Assembly: GCA_029240245.1 (NCBI GenBank)
Contig: JARBTJ010000024.1
Coordinates: 1 to 56,445, forward strand
From: Herbinix sp.
GTDB taxonomy: Bacteria; Bacillota; Clostridia; Lachnospirales; Lachnospiraceae
Direction: 5' to 3'
Length of the DNA stretch: 56,445 bases
The first letter of the stretch is position 1, and every line of letters starts with the position of its first letter. Positions 9,113-18,147 of the stretch are shown here, in pieces. The translations under genes were made by a program, and so were the position numbers. The notes below the pieces were generated by a model. It was not told the DNA's origin, did no database searches, and saw nothing but the letters and a program-made list of their open reading frames with translations.

Positions 9113-10531
9113 ATGCAAGTTCGTATGACAGAAGGGAGGAAGCGGATTATCCTCCCAATCCGTAGAAAAAAAGAGGAGTGGCTCAGTAATTTCAGACTAT
9201 CTATCGCGTTTCGGATATCACTTGCGTATTTAAGGCTTTTATTAACTTATGGTATCTTATTTATGGCCGGATTAGCTCTTCTCTATATGTATAATCAGAA
9301 AACAGAATTTGACCGCATGGCGGATAATATCATTGCGTCTATTGTAGATAAGGAAGGGGAATATTATGAAAATCCCTATTGTTTGATTGGTCTGTCCATG
9401 AAAATTGAAAATAAGCAGATGGGTAAAGAGGCATATAATGATATTGCATATTTGCCCAAATCGGAGCGGGAATTCTATCATGGAATTCATTTTGATACGA
9501 AAAGCGAAAATAACATATTAGTTATTAATGAATATAAAACATTTACGATAAATGGAGTAAAATATAATGCTCAATTTCAATATGATTTGACGGAAGGTTA
9601 TCATAATTTTCTGTCACTGTTATGGAAAGCGGTTATCCTATATTTAATGATTGTATTTTTTATTATTCGTAAGGGAAAAAAGAGCGATGTGAAGCTTCTA
9701 GAACCAATCCGTATCATGTCAGCTACGGCAAACAGATTGACGGTTAATAATCTCCACAGTGAACGGCTGAATGTGGAGGGAACCAAAAATGAACTTAAGG
9801 ACTTAGCAACGGTTATCAATGCAATGCTTAATCGTATTGAGACCTCGTATGAGAGCCAGAAACAATTTGTCTCCGATGCGTCCCATGAACTTAGAACACC
9901 GATTGCAGTTATACAGGGCTATGCAAATCTGCTGAACCGATGGGGAAGTTCTAATGAGGAGGTCCTTGAGGAATCCATAGATGCAATTCAGAACGAGGCC
10001 AGATCTATGCAGGATTTGGTGGAAAAACTATTATTTCTATCAAGACATGATAAGAAAACATTAAAGTTAACGAAGAAAAGGTTTAATATGAAGCCTTTGG
10101 TTGAAGATATGGTAAAGGAAACCAGACTGACGGCGGTAAACCGTGTAATACTAAATCCCATAATGGAGGATGTGATTGTATACGGGGACAAGCAATCCTT
10201 AAAACAGGCTATCCGTATTTTTATTGATAATGCTGTAAAATATACCCGGGATGGAGATGAGATTACTATTCTTTGCCAAAAGGTTCATGAGGACTGCGTT
10301 ATAACGATACAGGATACCGGCATTGGCATGACAAAGAAGGATGTTGACCATATTTTTGACCGTTTTTACCGTTCGGACTATGTTAGAAATCAGAATATCA
10401 GCGGTCATGGACTCGGCTTATCCTTAGCAAAGCTGATAATCCTTGCACATACAGGAAGAATAAAAGTGCGATCCCAGTTTAAAAAAGGAACCAGCTTTAT
10501 TATTACTCTGCCAAAGAGAAAATTTTATTAA
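9113..10531 (+). CDS. Membrane sensor histidine kinase
   Basis: The 472-residue partner of the response regulator has two membrane helices (about 30-65 and 165-185) flanking a short extracytoplasmic sensor of about 100 residues. A HAMP-like linker and a HisKA domain follow, with the phospho-acceptor His in SDASHELRTP. The HATPase domain has an N-box (IFIDNAVKYT), DTGIGM, DRFYRSD and GHGLGLSLAK. All catalytic boxes are present. It begins directly after the regulator stop codon (zero spacing). The architecture resembles ArlS/CssS-type kinases of Firmicutes, but the stimulus cannot be read from sequence. Confidence 0.95.
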   Translation: MQVRMTEGRKRIILPIRRKKEEWLSNFRLSIAFRISLAYLRLLLTYGILFMAGLALLYMYNQKTEFDRMADNIIASIVDKEGEYYENPYCLIGLSMKIENKQMGKEAYNDIAYLPKSEREFYHGIHFDTKSENNILVINEYKTFTINGVKYNAQFQYDLTEGYHNFLSLLWKAVILYLMIVFFIIRKGKKSDVKLLEPIRIMSATANRLTVNNLHSERLNVEGTKNELKDLATVINAMLNRIETSYESQKQFVSDASHELRTPIAVIQGYANLLNRWGSSNEEVLEESIDAIQNEARSMQDLVEKLLFLSRHDKKTLKLTKKRFNMKPLVEDMVKETRLTAVNRVILNPIMEDVIVYGDKQSLKQAIRIFIDNAVKYTRDGDEITILCQKVHEDCVITIQDTGIGMTKKDVDHIFDRFYRSDYVRNQNISGHGLGLSLAKLIILAHTGRIKVRSQFKKGTSFIITLPKRKFY

Positions 10532-10715
10532 TCGTTTTTATAAAGAAGGCAGACTAATATTTATGTGATTACTATGTAAGTTATATTAATCATTTATCCG
10601 ACAATCTGAATTAAATTAAAGCCATGTATCGTATTATAAAGTTATATATAGCAGGAAAAATAATAAGGTTATTTAGTTCAAATTACGAATATAAGATATA
10701 AGTTATCATTCATTA

Positions 10716-10755
10716 TAGGGCATGCTGCTTAATAGTTCAATTGCAGCATGCCCTA
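10716..10755. terminator. Long perfect hairpin between convergent operons
   Basis: TAGGGCATGCTGC (10716-10728) and GCAGCATGCCCTA (10743-10755) form a perfect 13-bp stem with a 14-base loop. It lies between the end of the histidine kinase (10531) and the end of the convergent ABC operon (10877). Neither strand shows a T-run, so it is probably a shared, imperfect bidirectional terminator. Nothing else is seen in this 345-base gap. Confidence 0.6.
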
Positions 10756-10876
10756 TGTGAATATGGTGATTTATGTTATTATGATTTATGCTATTATCTA
10801 TAGTGAGTCAAACGGTAAGAAGCTTATAATACCTAATACAGAAAAGTTGATTCTCCATAACGAACAAAAACGGTTT

Positions 10877-12652
10877 TTACAGGTTTTTAAACTGAGCCAT
10901 ATAAAGGTTATAATAGAACCCTTTCTTAGCCAGTAATTCATCGGAGTTTCCTTCTTCTTTGATCTGACCATCATCAATGACGAAAATCCGGTCAGCTTTC
11001 CGTATGGTAGATAGGCGATGAGCAATAACAAAGGAGGTTCTTCCCTTAAGAAGTGCCTCAATACCCTGCTGAACGAGAAGCTCTGTATGGGTATCTATGC
11101 TGGAGGTAGCTTCATCTAAGATTAATATCTTCGGCATGGATACCATGGTTCTTGCAAAGGCTAAGAGCTGACGCTGCCCAATGGAGAGACCGTTACCACG
11201 TTCCTGAAGTTCCGTATCATAACCCTTTTCCAGCTTCATGATAAAATCATGAGCATTTACTGCCTTGGCAGCAGCAGTGATTTCATCATCCGTAGCATCG
11301 AGTTTTCCGTAACGAATATTATCCTTAATTGTACCGGAAAACAAGAAATTATCTTGTGTCATAATGCCCATTTGCATTCGTAAGCTTTCGATGGAAACAT
11401 CCTTAATATTATATCCGTCAATCAATATATTACCTTCCTGAACATCATAAAAACGGCTGATTAAGTTTACGATGGTTGTTTTACCCGCACCGGTAGGACC
11501 GACAAGTGCAATCGTTTCTCCGGGTTTTATATGAAAGCTGACATCATTTAGTACCTTAGTATCGGCATCGTAGGCAAAGGATACTTGTTCAAAGCGTACC
11601 GAGCCTTTAATTTCCGGTAATTGCATTACTTTTTCATCATCTAAGATATCCGGCTTCGTATCAAGGATTTCGAAAATACGTTCAGCTCCGGTTACATTAG
11701 TGATCAATTGGTTATAAAAATTACTCAGATTCATGATCGGACGCCAGAACATGGAAATAAAATATGCAAAAGCGATTAAGGTACCTACATTTCTCACATT
11801 TACACCAAGGAGTGTAATTGCTACATAATACATGGAAAATACGCCGATACCCCAACTGATATCAATTACAGGGCCGAAGGCGTCATTTAATTTGACGGCG
11901 GATACAAAGGAATCCCTGTGTTCCTTCAGTAAAACATCAAAGCTTTCTCCGGTTTCCTCCTCAGCCGTATAACTCTGGATAATGCGCATGCCGGATAAAT
12001 CTTCGTGAATAAACGCATTTAAATTTGAACTTTTTTTCCTGTGGTTTCGCCATCTGATATGAGATCGTGTCTGAATAAACCATAAACCGAACATCATAAT
12101 GGGGAGGCTGATTAAAGAAGCGAGCGCAAGTCTCCAATTCTTAGCCATCATAATAATTACAACAGCACAAATAGTAACAAAGTCAGGTATTAAAGTGGTA
12201 ACACTGTTTGACAGAACATCCTTTAGGGAATTGACATCACCAATAATTCGTGCCAGTATTTTACCCGTAGGTCGGCTGTCAAAGAAGCTGAAGCTTAATT
12301 TCTGTATATGGGTATACAGCTCCTGACGGATGGTTAAAAGAACCTTGTTAGATATTTTAGCCATCAGATACATTCTTAATTTAACCAATAAAACAAAGAT
12401 AATATTAATACCTATGGCAAAACCGCCCAAGATCAATAAGCTATCATAGTCACGTTCAGTTATGTGAACATCAATCGCACGCTCTATAATCAGCGGATTA
12501 GCAATGGAGATCGAAACCGTAATAATCATAATAACGATAACCGCCAATATTGGATATTTATATGCAAGCAGATATTTAAAAAGCCTTAGTAATGTATATT
12601 TTTTGTTGACAGAACTAAGAAATTCATCGTCTTTTACGGAATTTACTGACAT
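10877..12652 (-). CDS. ABC exporter half-transporter, catalytic-site subunit
   Basis: The 591-residue protein has six predicted membrane helices in the first 330 residues and a nucleotide-binding domain. The domain has Walker A GPTGAGKTT, Q-loop MTQDNF, signature LSIGQRQLLAFAR, Walker B ILILDEATSSID and H-loop IAHRLST. The catalytic Glu is present, but the signature deviates (LSIGQ instead of LSGGQ). The upstream gene has the reverse pattern, so the pair fits heterodimeric exporters such as BmrCD, LmrCD and TM287/288, with one consensus and one degenerate ATP site. Its start overlaps the end of the upstream partner by 10 bases. Multidrug export is likely by family; the substrate is unknown. 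Confidence 0.93.
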   Translation of the reverse strand: MSVNSVKDDEFLSSVNKKYTLLRLFKYLLAYKYPILAVIVIMIITVSISIANPLIIERAIDVHITERDYDSLLILGGFAIGINIIFVLLVKLRMYLMAKISNKVLLTIRQELYTHIQKLSFSFFDSRPTGKILARIIGDVNSLKDVLSNSVTTLIPDFVTICAVVIIMMAKNWRLALASLISLPIMMFGLWFIQTRSHIRWRNHRKKSSNLNAFIHEDLSGMRIIQSYTAEEETGESFDVLLKEHRDSFVSAVKLNDAFGPVIDISWGIGVFSMYYVAITLLGVNVRNVGTLIAFAYFISMFWRPIMNLSNFYNQLITNVTGAERIFEILDTKPDILDDEKVMQLPEIKGSVRFEQVSFAYDADTKVLNDVSFHIKPGETIALVGPTGAGKTTIVNLISRFYDVQEGNILIDGYNIKDVSIESLRMQMGIMTQDNFLFSGTIKDNIRYGKLDATDDEITAAAKAVNAHDFIMKLEKGYDTELQERGNGLSIGQRQLLAFARTMVSMPKILILDEATSSIDTHTELLVQQGIEALLKGRTSFVIAHRLSTIRKADRIFVIDDGQIKEEGNSDELLAKKGFYYNLYMAQFKNL

Positions 12653-14412
12653 GCTGCCACCTCTCTTTCTTCTAGCCGCTCGGAAATACGGTCGATCTCT
12701 TCAAGATAATCCCCGTATTGAGCTATAAATGTTTTATAATAATAACCCTTTGCCTGCATTAAGGAATCATGGTCGCCACGTTCCACGATTTTACCCTCCT
12801 CCAGGATAATGATTTCATCTGCATTTTTAACCGCAGAGATTCTGTGGGCTATAATGATTTTAGTTGAATTTAATTCAGCAAGTGCCTTTTGTATTAAATG
12901 TTCCGTCTCCATATCAAGAGCGGAGGTAGAATCATCCAGAACCAGAATAGGAGTTTTCTTTGCCAGGGCTCTTGCTATACTGATTCTTTGCTTCTGCCCG
13001 CCGGATAATCCCACACCACGTTCTCCGATAATGGTCTCATACTGTTCCTCCATTCGTTCGATAAAATCCTTTGCCTGCGCATTGGAAACGGCCGCTACAA
13101 TCTCTTCCTGTTGAATTAGATATTTCTTTCCCATTTTTACGTTTTCTGTGATGGTATCAGAAAACAGGAATACATCCTGCATTACCAGCGAAATATTACT
13201 CCGTAACTGCTTAATCGTTAAATCCTTAATATTAACGCCGTCTAATTTTATTTCTCCTTCTGTTACATCATAAAAACGCTGTAAAAGGTTGATAATAGAG
13301 CTTTTGCCCGTACCGGTAGCGCCCATAATGCCAATCGTTTTTCCGGCAGCCAGATCGAAGGAAATATCCGTAAGAATATTTTTATCGCTCAAGTTAAAGG
13401 ATACCTTATCAAAGGTGATGGCACCGGCTACTTCCTCTAGAATAACGGGCTGCTCAATCTCTTTTATTACAGGCTGTTCCTTATAAATTTTATTGACTCG
13501 TTTGATAGAAGCTACCGCAGAAGCAAAGCTGTTGGATAACCAACCAAGCATTTCCATAGGCCACACAATATTCATGGAGTATTCCGTGAAAGCACCTAAG
13601 GTACCCAAGGAAATATCACCTTCAATTACCTGATATCCTCCAATGATAATTGCGAGTAGAGGCAATAGCTTTGTAACCAGTTGAAAGTATGGGTAAAGCT
13701 TAATAAATACCGATGACTGCTTCATATTAAGGTCATAATAGCGATTATTATGAGATAAAAATTTCTGTATCTCGTGCTTTTCCCGTGCAAAAGCCTTAAC
13801 CGTTCTTACACCGGATAAGTTTTCCTGCGCTACGGTATTTAATGCTGCATTTTCTTCACTGATTTGCTCATAGATCTTACCAAGCTTTTTCTCCATAAGT
13901 ACAGCCAAGCCTCCCATCATCGGCATAGCTATGATTGGGAGGATGGTAAGTCCGGGATTTAACCGGAACATACAAAACAATACCATGGAAGTATGAATGA
14001 TAACCTCAATGATTAACATACTGATAAAACCTAAGGCTGCCCAGATTTTGTCAATATCATCTTTTACCATGGACATCAGTTCACCGGTATTATTCTTATC
14101 GAAGAAACTGAGGGAAAGACCTTGAATATGATTGAACAAATCCTTTCTCATTTTCATTGTAATCTTGGAACTTATCACATCATAAGTGTATTCCTTGAGG
14201 TATTGGAAGATACATCTTCCGATACCAATGGATAAAATCAGGATGAGAAGCCTTGTTAGAAGATTTAAATTTCCTCCTACAATGACATCATCGATTATGC
14301 GTTTTGTTACCTGCGGTGATAACATATCCAAGGATACTGCTATCACGGTGCAAAATATGGCAAATCCATACACATACCAATATTTTACTATATAACTAGA
14401 TATTTTTTTCAT
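12643..14412 (-). CDS. ABC exporter half-transporter, degenerate-site subunit
   Basis: The 589-residue first gene of the exporter operon has six membrane helices and then a nucleotide-binding domain. Walker A is GATGTGKSS, the signature is canonical LSGGQKQRISIAR, Walker B is ILVLDDSTSALD and the H-loop is IAHRISAV. The catalytic Glu after Walker B is Asp, which in LmrC/BmrC-type subunits marks the non-hydrolytic site. Together with the altered signature of the partner this gives the expected asymmetric heterodimer. GGAGAG lies 8 bases upstream of the ATG. The gene follows a leader with a 26-codon ORF and a terminator, suggesting attenuation. Confidence 0.93.
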   Translation of the reverse strand: MKKISSYIVKYWYVYGFAIFCTVIAVSLDMLSPQVTKRIIDDVIVGGNLNLLTRLLILILSIGIGRCIFQYLKEYTYDVISSKITMKMRKDLFNHIQGLSLSFFDKNNTGELMSMVKDDIDKIWAALGFISMLIIEVIIHTSMVLFCMFRLNPGLTILPIIAMPMMGGLAVLMEKKLGKIYEQISEENAALNTVAQENLSGVRTVKAFAREKHEIQKFLSHNNRYYDLNMKQSSVFIKLYPYFQLVTKLLPLLAIIIGGYQVIEGDISLGTLGAFTEYSMNIVWPMEMLGWLSNSFASAVASIKRVNKIYKEQPVIKEIEQPVILEEVAGAITFDKVSFNLSDKNILTDISFDLAAGKTIGIMGATGTGKSSIINLLQRFYDVTEGEIKLDGVNIKDLTIKQLRSNISLVMQDVFLFSDTITENVKMGKKYLIQQEEIVAAVSNAQAKDFIERMEEQYETIIGERGVGLSGGQKQRISIARALAKKTPILVLDDSTSALDMETEHLIQKALAELNSTKIIIAHRISAVKNADEIIILEEGKIVERGDHDSLMQAKGYYYKTFIAQYGDYLEEIDRISERLEEREVAACQ

Positions 14413-14492
14413 ATACTACTCTCCATTCCACATCCCCTGATGTTAATTCATAATCGTTTACCTAGTTGGACGACTAATTCATAAAGTCAGAC

Positions 14493-14526
14493 ATAAAAAA
14501 TAAGCCGCAGTAAGATATACCGCGGC
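14493..14526 (-). terminator. Attenuator hairpin ahead of the ABC exporter operon
   Basis: Read on the minus strand, GCCGCGGTA and TACTGCGGC form a 9-bp stem (one G-T) with a 5-base loop, followed by TTATTTTTT. It lies inside the leader, 70 bases after the leader ORF stop and 80 bases before the transporter start, so it would end transcription early unless read through. A second hairpin, CTCTTG/CAAGAG (14563-14581), lies between the leader ORF and this terminator. Confidence 0.8.
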
Positions 14527-14596
14527 ATTGATTTTGAAAAAATGTTGTTGCAGTCGTTCCTTCTCTTGGTGGCGACAAGAGTGGAGGGATACAAAG

Positions 14597-14677
14597 TTAA
14601 TTTTTCCGAATCCATGAGGTAATCTCACATAAAGTTTTGCTTATTAAGTTATTCATTCCTAGATCTCTTAACTTCAT
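14597..14677 (-). CDS. Leader peptide of the ABC exporter operon
   Basis: This 26-codon ORF (starting MKLRDLGMNNLISK and ending SWIRKN) lies 29 bases downstream of the probable transcription start and upstream of the attenuator. GTGAGG is placed 8 bases before its ATG. Its location between a strong promoter and an intrinsic terminator is the arrangement of ribosome-mediated attenuation. BmrB, the leader ORF of the B. subtilis bmrCD multidrug exporter, is the known parallel. I infer that ribosome stalling here, for example by a translation inhibitor, would prevent terminator formation. Confidence 0.65.
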   Translation of the reverse strand: MKLRDLGMNNLISKTLCEITSWIRKN

Positions 14678-14712
14678 CTGTTTTACCTCACTTTCTGTAA
14701 TAGTCTTCCAAC

Positions 14713-14741
14713 ATTATATCCATAACACACCATATTGTCAA
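14713..14741 (-). promoter_or_regulatory. Sigma-A promoter of the ABC exporter leader
   Basis: On the minus strand TTGACA (14741-14736) and TATAAT (14718-14713) are separated by exactly 17 bases. Both hexamers are perfect consensus. Transcription should start near 14706 and produce a leader of about 290 bases before the first transporter gene. Confidence 0.9.
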
Positions 14742-15059
14742 TCCTTATTTTTTATGATTTTATTTTCATTTTTTATGTTTATTTTAATTTCATTTAACTC
14801 CCTTGACAACCGGGACATTAACCTGTTAGTATAATACGGATTTGCATTTGACGGTGTGAATACAGGATAAAGGTTTACCTTGACTAAAAAAATATATTAA
14901 TTATTGAGTGTATATAAAGAAAACATTAATTTTTAATTAAGTTTTAAAATCTTCAAGGATTATTCATAATTTCATGATATAATGAAAATAGTGAACAAAA
15001 TGTTAACAAGATAATTATTTATTTTATGCAAACTATACAATAACAAAGGTTGGGATGAA

Positions 15060-15875
15060 ATGGAATTACCAATGTTTTATGATCAGGCAGAGGAATGGAG
15101 TAATGCTCTTCTGCTGTATGATGCAGCCCTGAAGGAAATTAATACGAAACTGGAAATATTAAATAATGAATTTAAGCTGGCACATCAATATAATCCAATC
15201 GAGCATATTACCTCGAGGATAAAGTCTCCGCAGAGTATAGCGAAGAAATTAAGACATAACCAAAAGGAATTGACCGTTGAAAATATAGTGAAATATGTGA
15301 ATGACGTTGCCGGAATTCGTATTATTTGTTCCTTCACTTCCGATATTTATCGTATCGCTGACTTAATAGCCAATCAAAACGATGTTAAAGTATTAAAAAT
15401 CAAGGATTATATCATGTGTCCGAAGGATAATGGCTATACCAGTTACCATATGATAATATCCATCCCGATTTATTTATCTAATCAGACAGTCGAAACCAAG
15501 GTAGAAATCCAAATTCGTACCATCGCTATGGATTTCTGGGCGAGCTTGGAGCATAAAATCTATTATAAGTTTGAAGGAAATGCACCGGAACATATCCGTA
15601 AGGAATTAAAGGAATGTTCTGAGATTGTATCCTATTTGGACCAGAAGATGCTTTCCCTGAATGAGGAAATTAAAAGCTGCGGGGAAAATCAGAATGGAGC
15701 ACTGCAGCAGGAATTATCCGAACCATATAGAACCGTTGTGGTGGAATCCTTCGGAACGATTATCGAAGAGGAGAGCGAAGTAAGTAAAAATATTGGGAAG
15801 AGCGAAGAAGTGCAAAAGAGTGCAGATAGCAAAAAAGGCGGTAAAAAAAGAGTATTTTTTGGACTGGGGCTATGA
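15060..15875 (+). CDS. Small RelA/SpoT-type (p)ppGpp synthetase, RelQ-like
   Basis: The 271-residue protein carries only the synthetase domain. Visible parts include RIKSPQSIAKKLRH, DVAGIRIICSF, DNGYTSYHMII and VEIQIRTIAMDFWASLEHKIYYK, all features of the small alarmone synthetases (YjbM/RelQ group). No hydrolase, TGS or ACT domain is present. It should make (p)ppGpp from ATP and GDP/GTP. The C-terminal 60 residues are acidic then lysine-rich and not conserved in the family as I know it. The ribosome binding site is modest (AAAGG). A 180-base upstream region is AT-rich without a convincing promoter. Confidence 0.88.
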   Translation: MELPMFYDQAEEWSNALLLYDAALKEINTKLEILNNEFKLAHQYNPIEHITSRIKSPQSIAKKLRHNQKELTVENIVKYVNDVAGIRIICSFTSDIYRIADLIANQNDVKVLKIKDYIMCPKDNGYTSYHMIISIPIYLSNQTVETKVEIQIRTIAMDFWASLEHKIYYKFEGNAPEHIRKELKECSEIVSYLDQKMLSLNEEIKSCGENQNGALQQELSEPYRTVVVESFGTIIEEESEVSKNIGKSEEVQKSADSKKGGKKRVFFGLGL

Positions 15876-16020
15876 GAAATCCTTATATTAAGTCTTAACC
15901 TGACAGACTCCTGTACTACAGGAGGAAGCAGCTTATAGGATAAAAATACACGTCCTTCTGTTAGTTCAAATTATCATAATACTTGTGGAATCTAAGAAAT
16001 CCACATTTTATATCGGTAGA

Positions 16021-16070
16021 AAAGAGGATACAGCGTTATAGTCTTATAGACATATTGCTGCATCCTCTTT
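16021..16070. terminator. Bidirectional terminator between relQ-like and S1 genes
   Basis: AAAGAGGATACAGC (16021-16034) and GCTGCATCCTCTTT (16057-16070) form a 14-bp stem with one wobble. On the minus strand it ends in TTTTCTA, 20 bases after the S1 gene stop. On the plus strand it can also serve the synthetase gene. A smaller hairpin (CTCCTGT/ACAGGAG near 15909-15925) lies just upstream. Confidence 0.8.
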
Positions 16071-16091
16071 CTGATATATTGTGAATATGGT

Positions 16092-17111
16092 TTAAGATAG
16101 CTTAAAATTTTTTAATAATGCGGCAAGACCAGTGGTAGCTTCTTCTCCGGTACTATAGGTGGTTGGGGTCTGGGCAACATCCTCAACGACCTCTTCTTTC
16201 TCCTCAACTTCTTTCATGCTTAAGCTGATTTTTCCGTCCTTAATATCAATCACTTTAACCGTAACTTCTTCCCCTTCTTTGATCACCTCAGAGGGGGATT
16301 TAATTCTCTTGCCACAGATTTGTGAAATATGCACCAGTCCGGTTAATCCCTCACCGATCGTTACAAATGCACCGTAAGGAGCAATTTTTTCTACGGTACC
16401 CTTAGTGACGATACCCTTTTGAAGGCGGCTTATCTTATTTTTCTTATCCTTTTGGGCAGCATCCTTTTCTACTTCCTTAGCAGATAGCACTAATTTTTTA
16501 TCTTCTTCGGATGCTGTAATAACGATTACATCGAGTTCCTTACCAACCCAGGCTTCTAAATCCTCTACATAGGAGAGAGAGAGTTGAGAAGCAGGTATAA
16601 ATGCCCGTACACCATAAAGATAAGTAACGACGCCGGCATTGACGGCTTGTGCAATCTTAACCTTAGCAATCCGTCTTTCTTTCATCGCTTCTTTTAGCTG
16701 TTCCCAGGCAAGAATATCATCTGCACGTTTCCTGGATAATAGGATATGTCCGTGGCCGTCATCTTCCTCGAGAATGGTGGCATGGATTTCTTCTCCGATG
16801 GAAACATCGGCTTTTATGGAAAAGCGAGGATCATTGCTTAATTCCTCCAGCTTTATGATGCCTTCGGTATAATAGCCCAAATCTAAAGTGACCTCGGTTT
16901 CGGATATACCAATAACGGTTCCTTTCAGGATATCTCCTTCTTTTAATTTACGGAAGGAACGTTCCAATTGCTCTTTGAATTCATCCATGGAAGGAATAAT
17001 CTCCGGTTCTGCAGCCTTTACTTCCTCCGGTGAAGTGTTAACCGGTGCTATTTGCTGGGCAGATGTATCAACCGGCTGATTTTCATTTACATTCGCTTGT
17101 TCTAGACTCAT
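16092..17111 (-). CDS. S1 RNA-binding-domain protein (ribosomal protein S1-like)
   Basis: The 339-residue protein has three S1 (OB-fold) repeats. One starts near residue 58 (LKEGDILKGTVIGI), a second, more divergent one near 145, and a third, best conserved, near 230 (KGTVEKIAPYGAFVTIGEGLTGLVHISQI). N- and C-termini are low-complexity and acidic. This matches the short S1 homologues of Firmicutes (YpfD type), likely RNA-binding with a role in translation or RNA metabolism. A strong AAAGGAGG lies about 45 bases upstream of the ATG with no in-frame start nearer to it, which is unusual. Confidence 0.9.
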   Translation of the reverse strand: MSLEQANVNENQPVDTSAQQIAPVNTSPEEVKAAEPEIIPSMDEFKEQLERSFRKLKEGDILKGTVIGISETEVTLDLGYYTEGIIKLEELSNDPRFSIKADVSIGEEIHATILEEDDGHGHILLSRKRADDILAWEQLKEAMKERRIAKVKIAQAVNAGVVTYLYGVRAFIPASQLSLSYVEDLEAWVGKELDVIVITASEEDKKLVLSAKEVEKDAAQKDKKNKISRLQKGIVTKGTVEKIAPYGAFVTIGEGLTGLVHISQICGKRIKSPSEVIKEGEEVTVKVIDIKDGKISLSMKEVEEKEEVVEDVAQTPTTYSTGEEATTGLAALLKNFKLS

Positions 17112-17252
17112 AATTTTTACGAAAGGGCAATTTAAGTAGTTGTCCTCTCTACCTCCTTTTATGTTTATGTATTGGTGAATAGTTCAATTACGTTCAGTAT
17201 ACCACAGAATGGCTTAAAAATATAAGGATGGAATCATAAAAATATGGAATCC

Positions 17253-18017
17253 TTAGAGAATCATTTTTTCATATAAAAAGGAATTGCCCTTTTTCCCGGT
17301 ACGGTCAACCGCTCCTACATAATATAGTATATTTAAGGCTGTTTGTGAGGCAGAAAGGGACAGACCGGAAGCTTTTTTAAAATCCTTCGAACTAAATTGT
17401 CCGGTTAAAATATCCGGAATGAGTAAACCATAATCCATATGATTTGATATGTTAAATTCCTCTACCAATTCTGTCGGGATGCGGTCACACCGGGTGGAAC
17501 CTTTCTTTTTATCATGGCTCCAGCCGTCTAAGTATTTATATTCTTCTATATTCATCATAACGATACGAATCGACAGGTTAGGGTGATCAAGAAAATTCTT
17601 GATTTTGTACAATTCCGGAAATATGCTATAGGGGGTACCTTTACGCGGGGATTTACGCGGTGGACTAATTTCGCCGGTTTGTGGATTAACCCAGCGAATC
17701 CATTTGACATAGGGGATAGGATAGACGATGGTAACCGGCGCTACAGCCAGAAATGCCAGCAGCTTTCGACGCAGCTTATCAAAGCTCCTGGTCTGTATTT
17801 CAATAATCTCATGGCCGGTGCAGATGTCCGCAACAAATCCCCCGACTTTAATCTCATGATTGATACTGTCGGGGGAAAGGTATGATTTTAATACGGAATG
17901 AACCGTTTTTTCACTTAGAGTTCCAATACCATTGGTACCCAGACGACGTCCGATTACATCATCACAGGCATTTTGAAATAATTTCTTATCCATGTTAATC
18001 ATCGCACTTTCTTTCAT
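17253..18017 (-). CDS. Conserved unknown protein, nuclease-like core plus winged helix
   Basis: I do not recognise a named family for this 254-residue protein. Residues 55-85 read EIKVGGFVADICTGHEIIEIQ followed by TRSF, an Asp-X8-Glu-X-Gln pattern preceded by a Glu, which resembles the PD-(D/E)XK nuclease core with Gln in place of Lys. The last 70 residues (SSKDFKKASGLSLSASQTALNILYYVGAVDR) look like a winged helix. A nuclease or DNA-linked role is inference. Starts at codons 1, 6 and 9 are all possible; none has a strong ribosome binding site. The gene is unlinked to its neighbours by function. Confidence 0.75.
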   Translation of the reverse strand: MKESAMINMDKKLFQNACDDVIGRRLGTNGIGTLSEKTVHSVLKSYLSPDSINHEIKVGGFVADICTGHEIIEIQTRSFDKLRRKLLAFLAVAPVTIVYPIPYVKWIRWVNPQTGEISPPRKSPRKGTPYSIFPELYKIKNFLDHPNLSIRIVMMNIEEYKYLDGWSHDKKKGSTRCDRIPTELVEEFNISNHMDYGLLIPDILTGQFSSKDFKKASGLSLSASQTALNILYYVGAVDRTGKKGNSFLYEKMIL

Positions 18018-18147
18018 ACAATCTTACTTAAAAGAATAAATGATTTTACATGTATTATCAAGTATAAGGTAAATTTTTGTTAAATGGATAGCATAAATGT
18101 CTTCAGAATATATTACATGGAATAGTTATATAAACAAGAGAGATATG

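Noticed and set aside
14803-14835. Plus-strand TTGACA and TATAAT upstream of the RelQ-like gene
   Set aside because: The spacer is 21 bases, too long for a normal sigma-A promoter; an activator of MerR type would need about 19.
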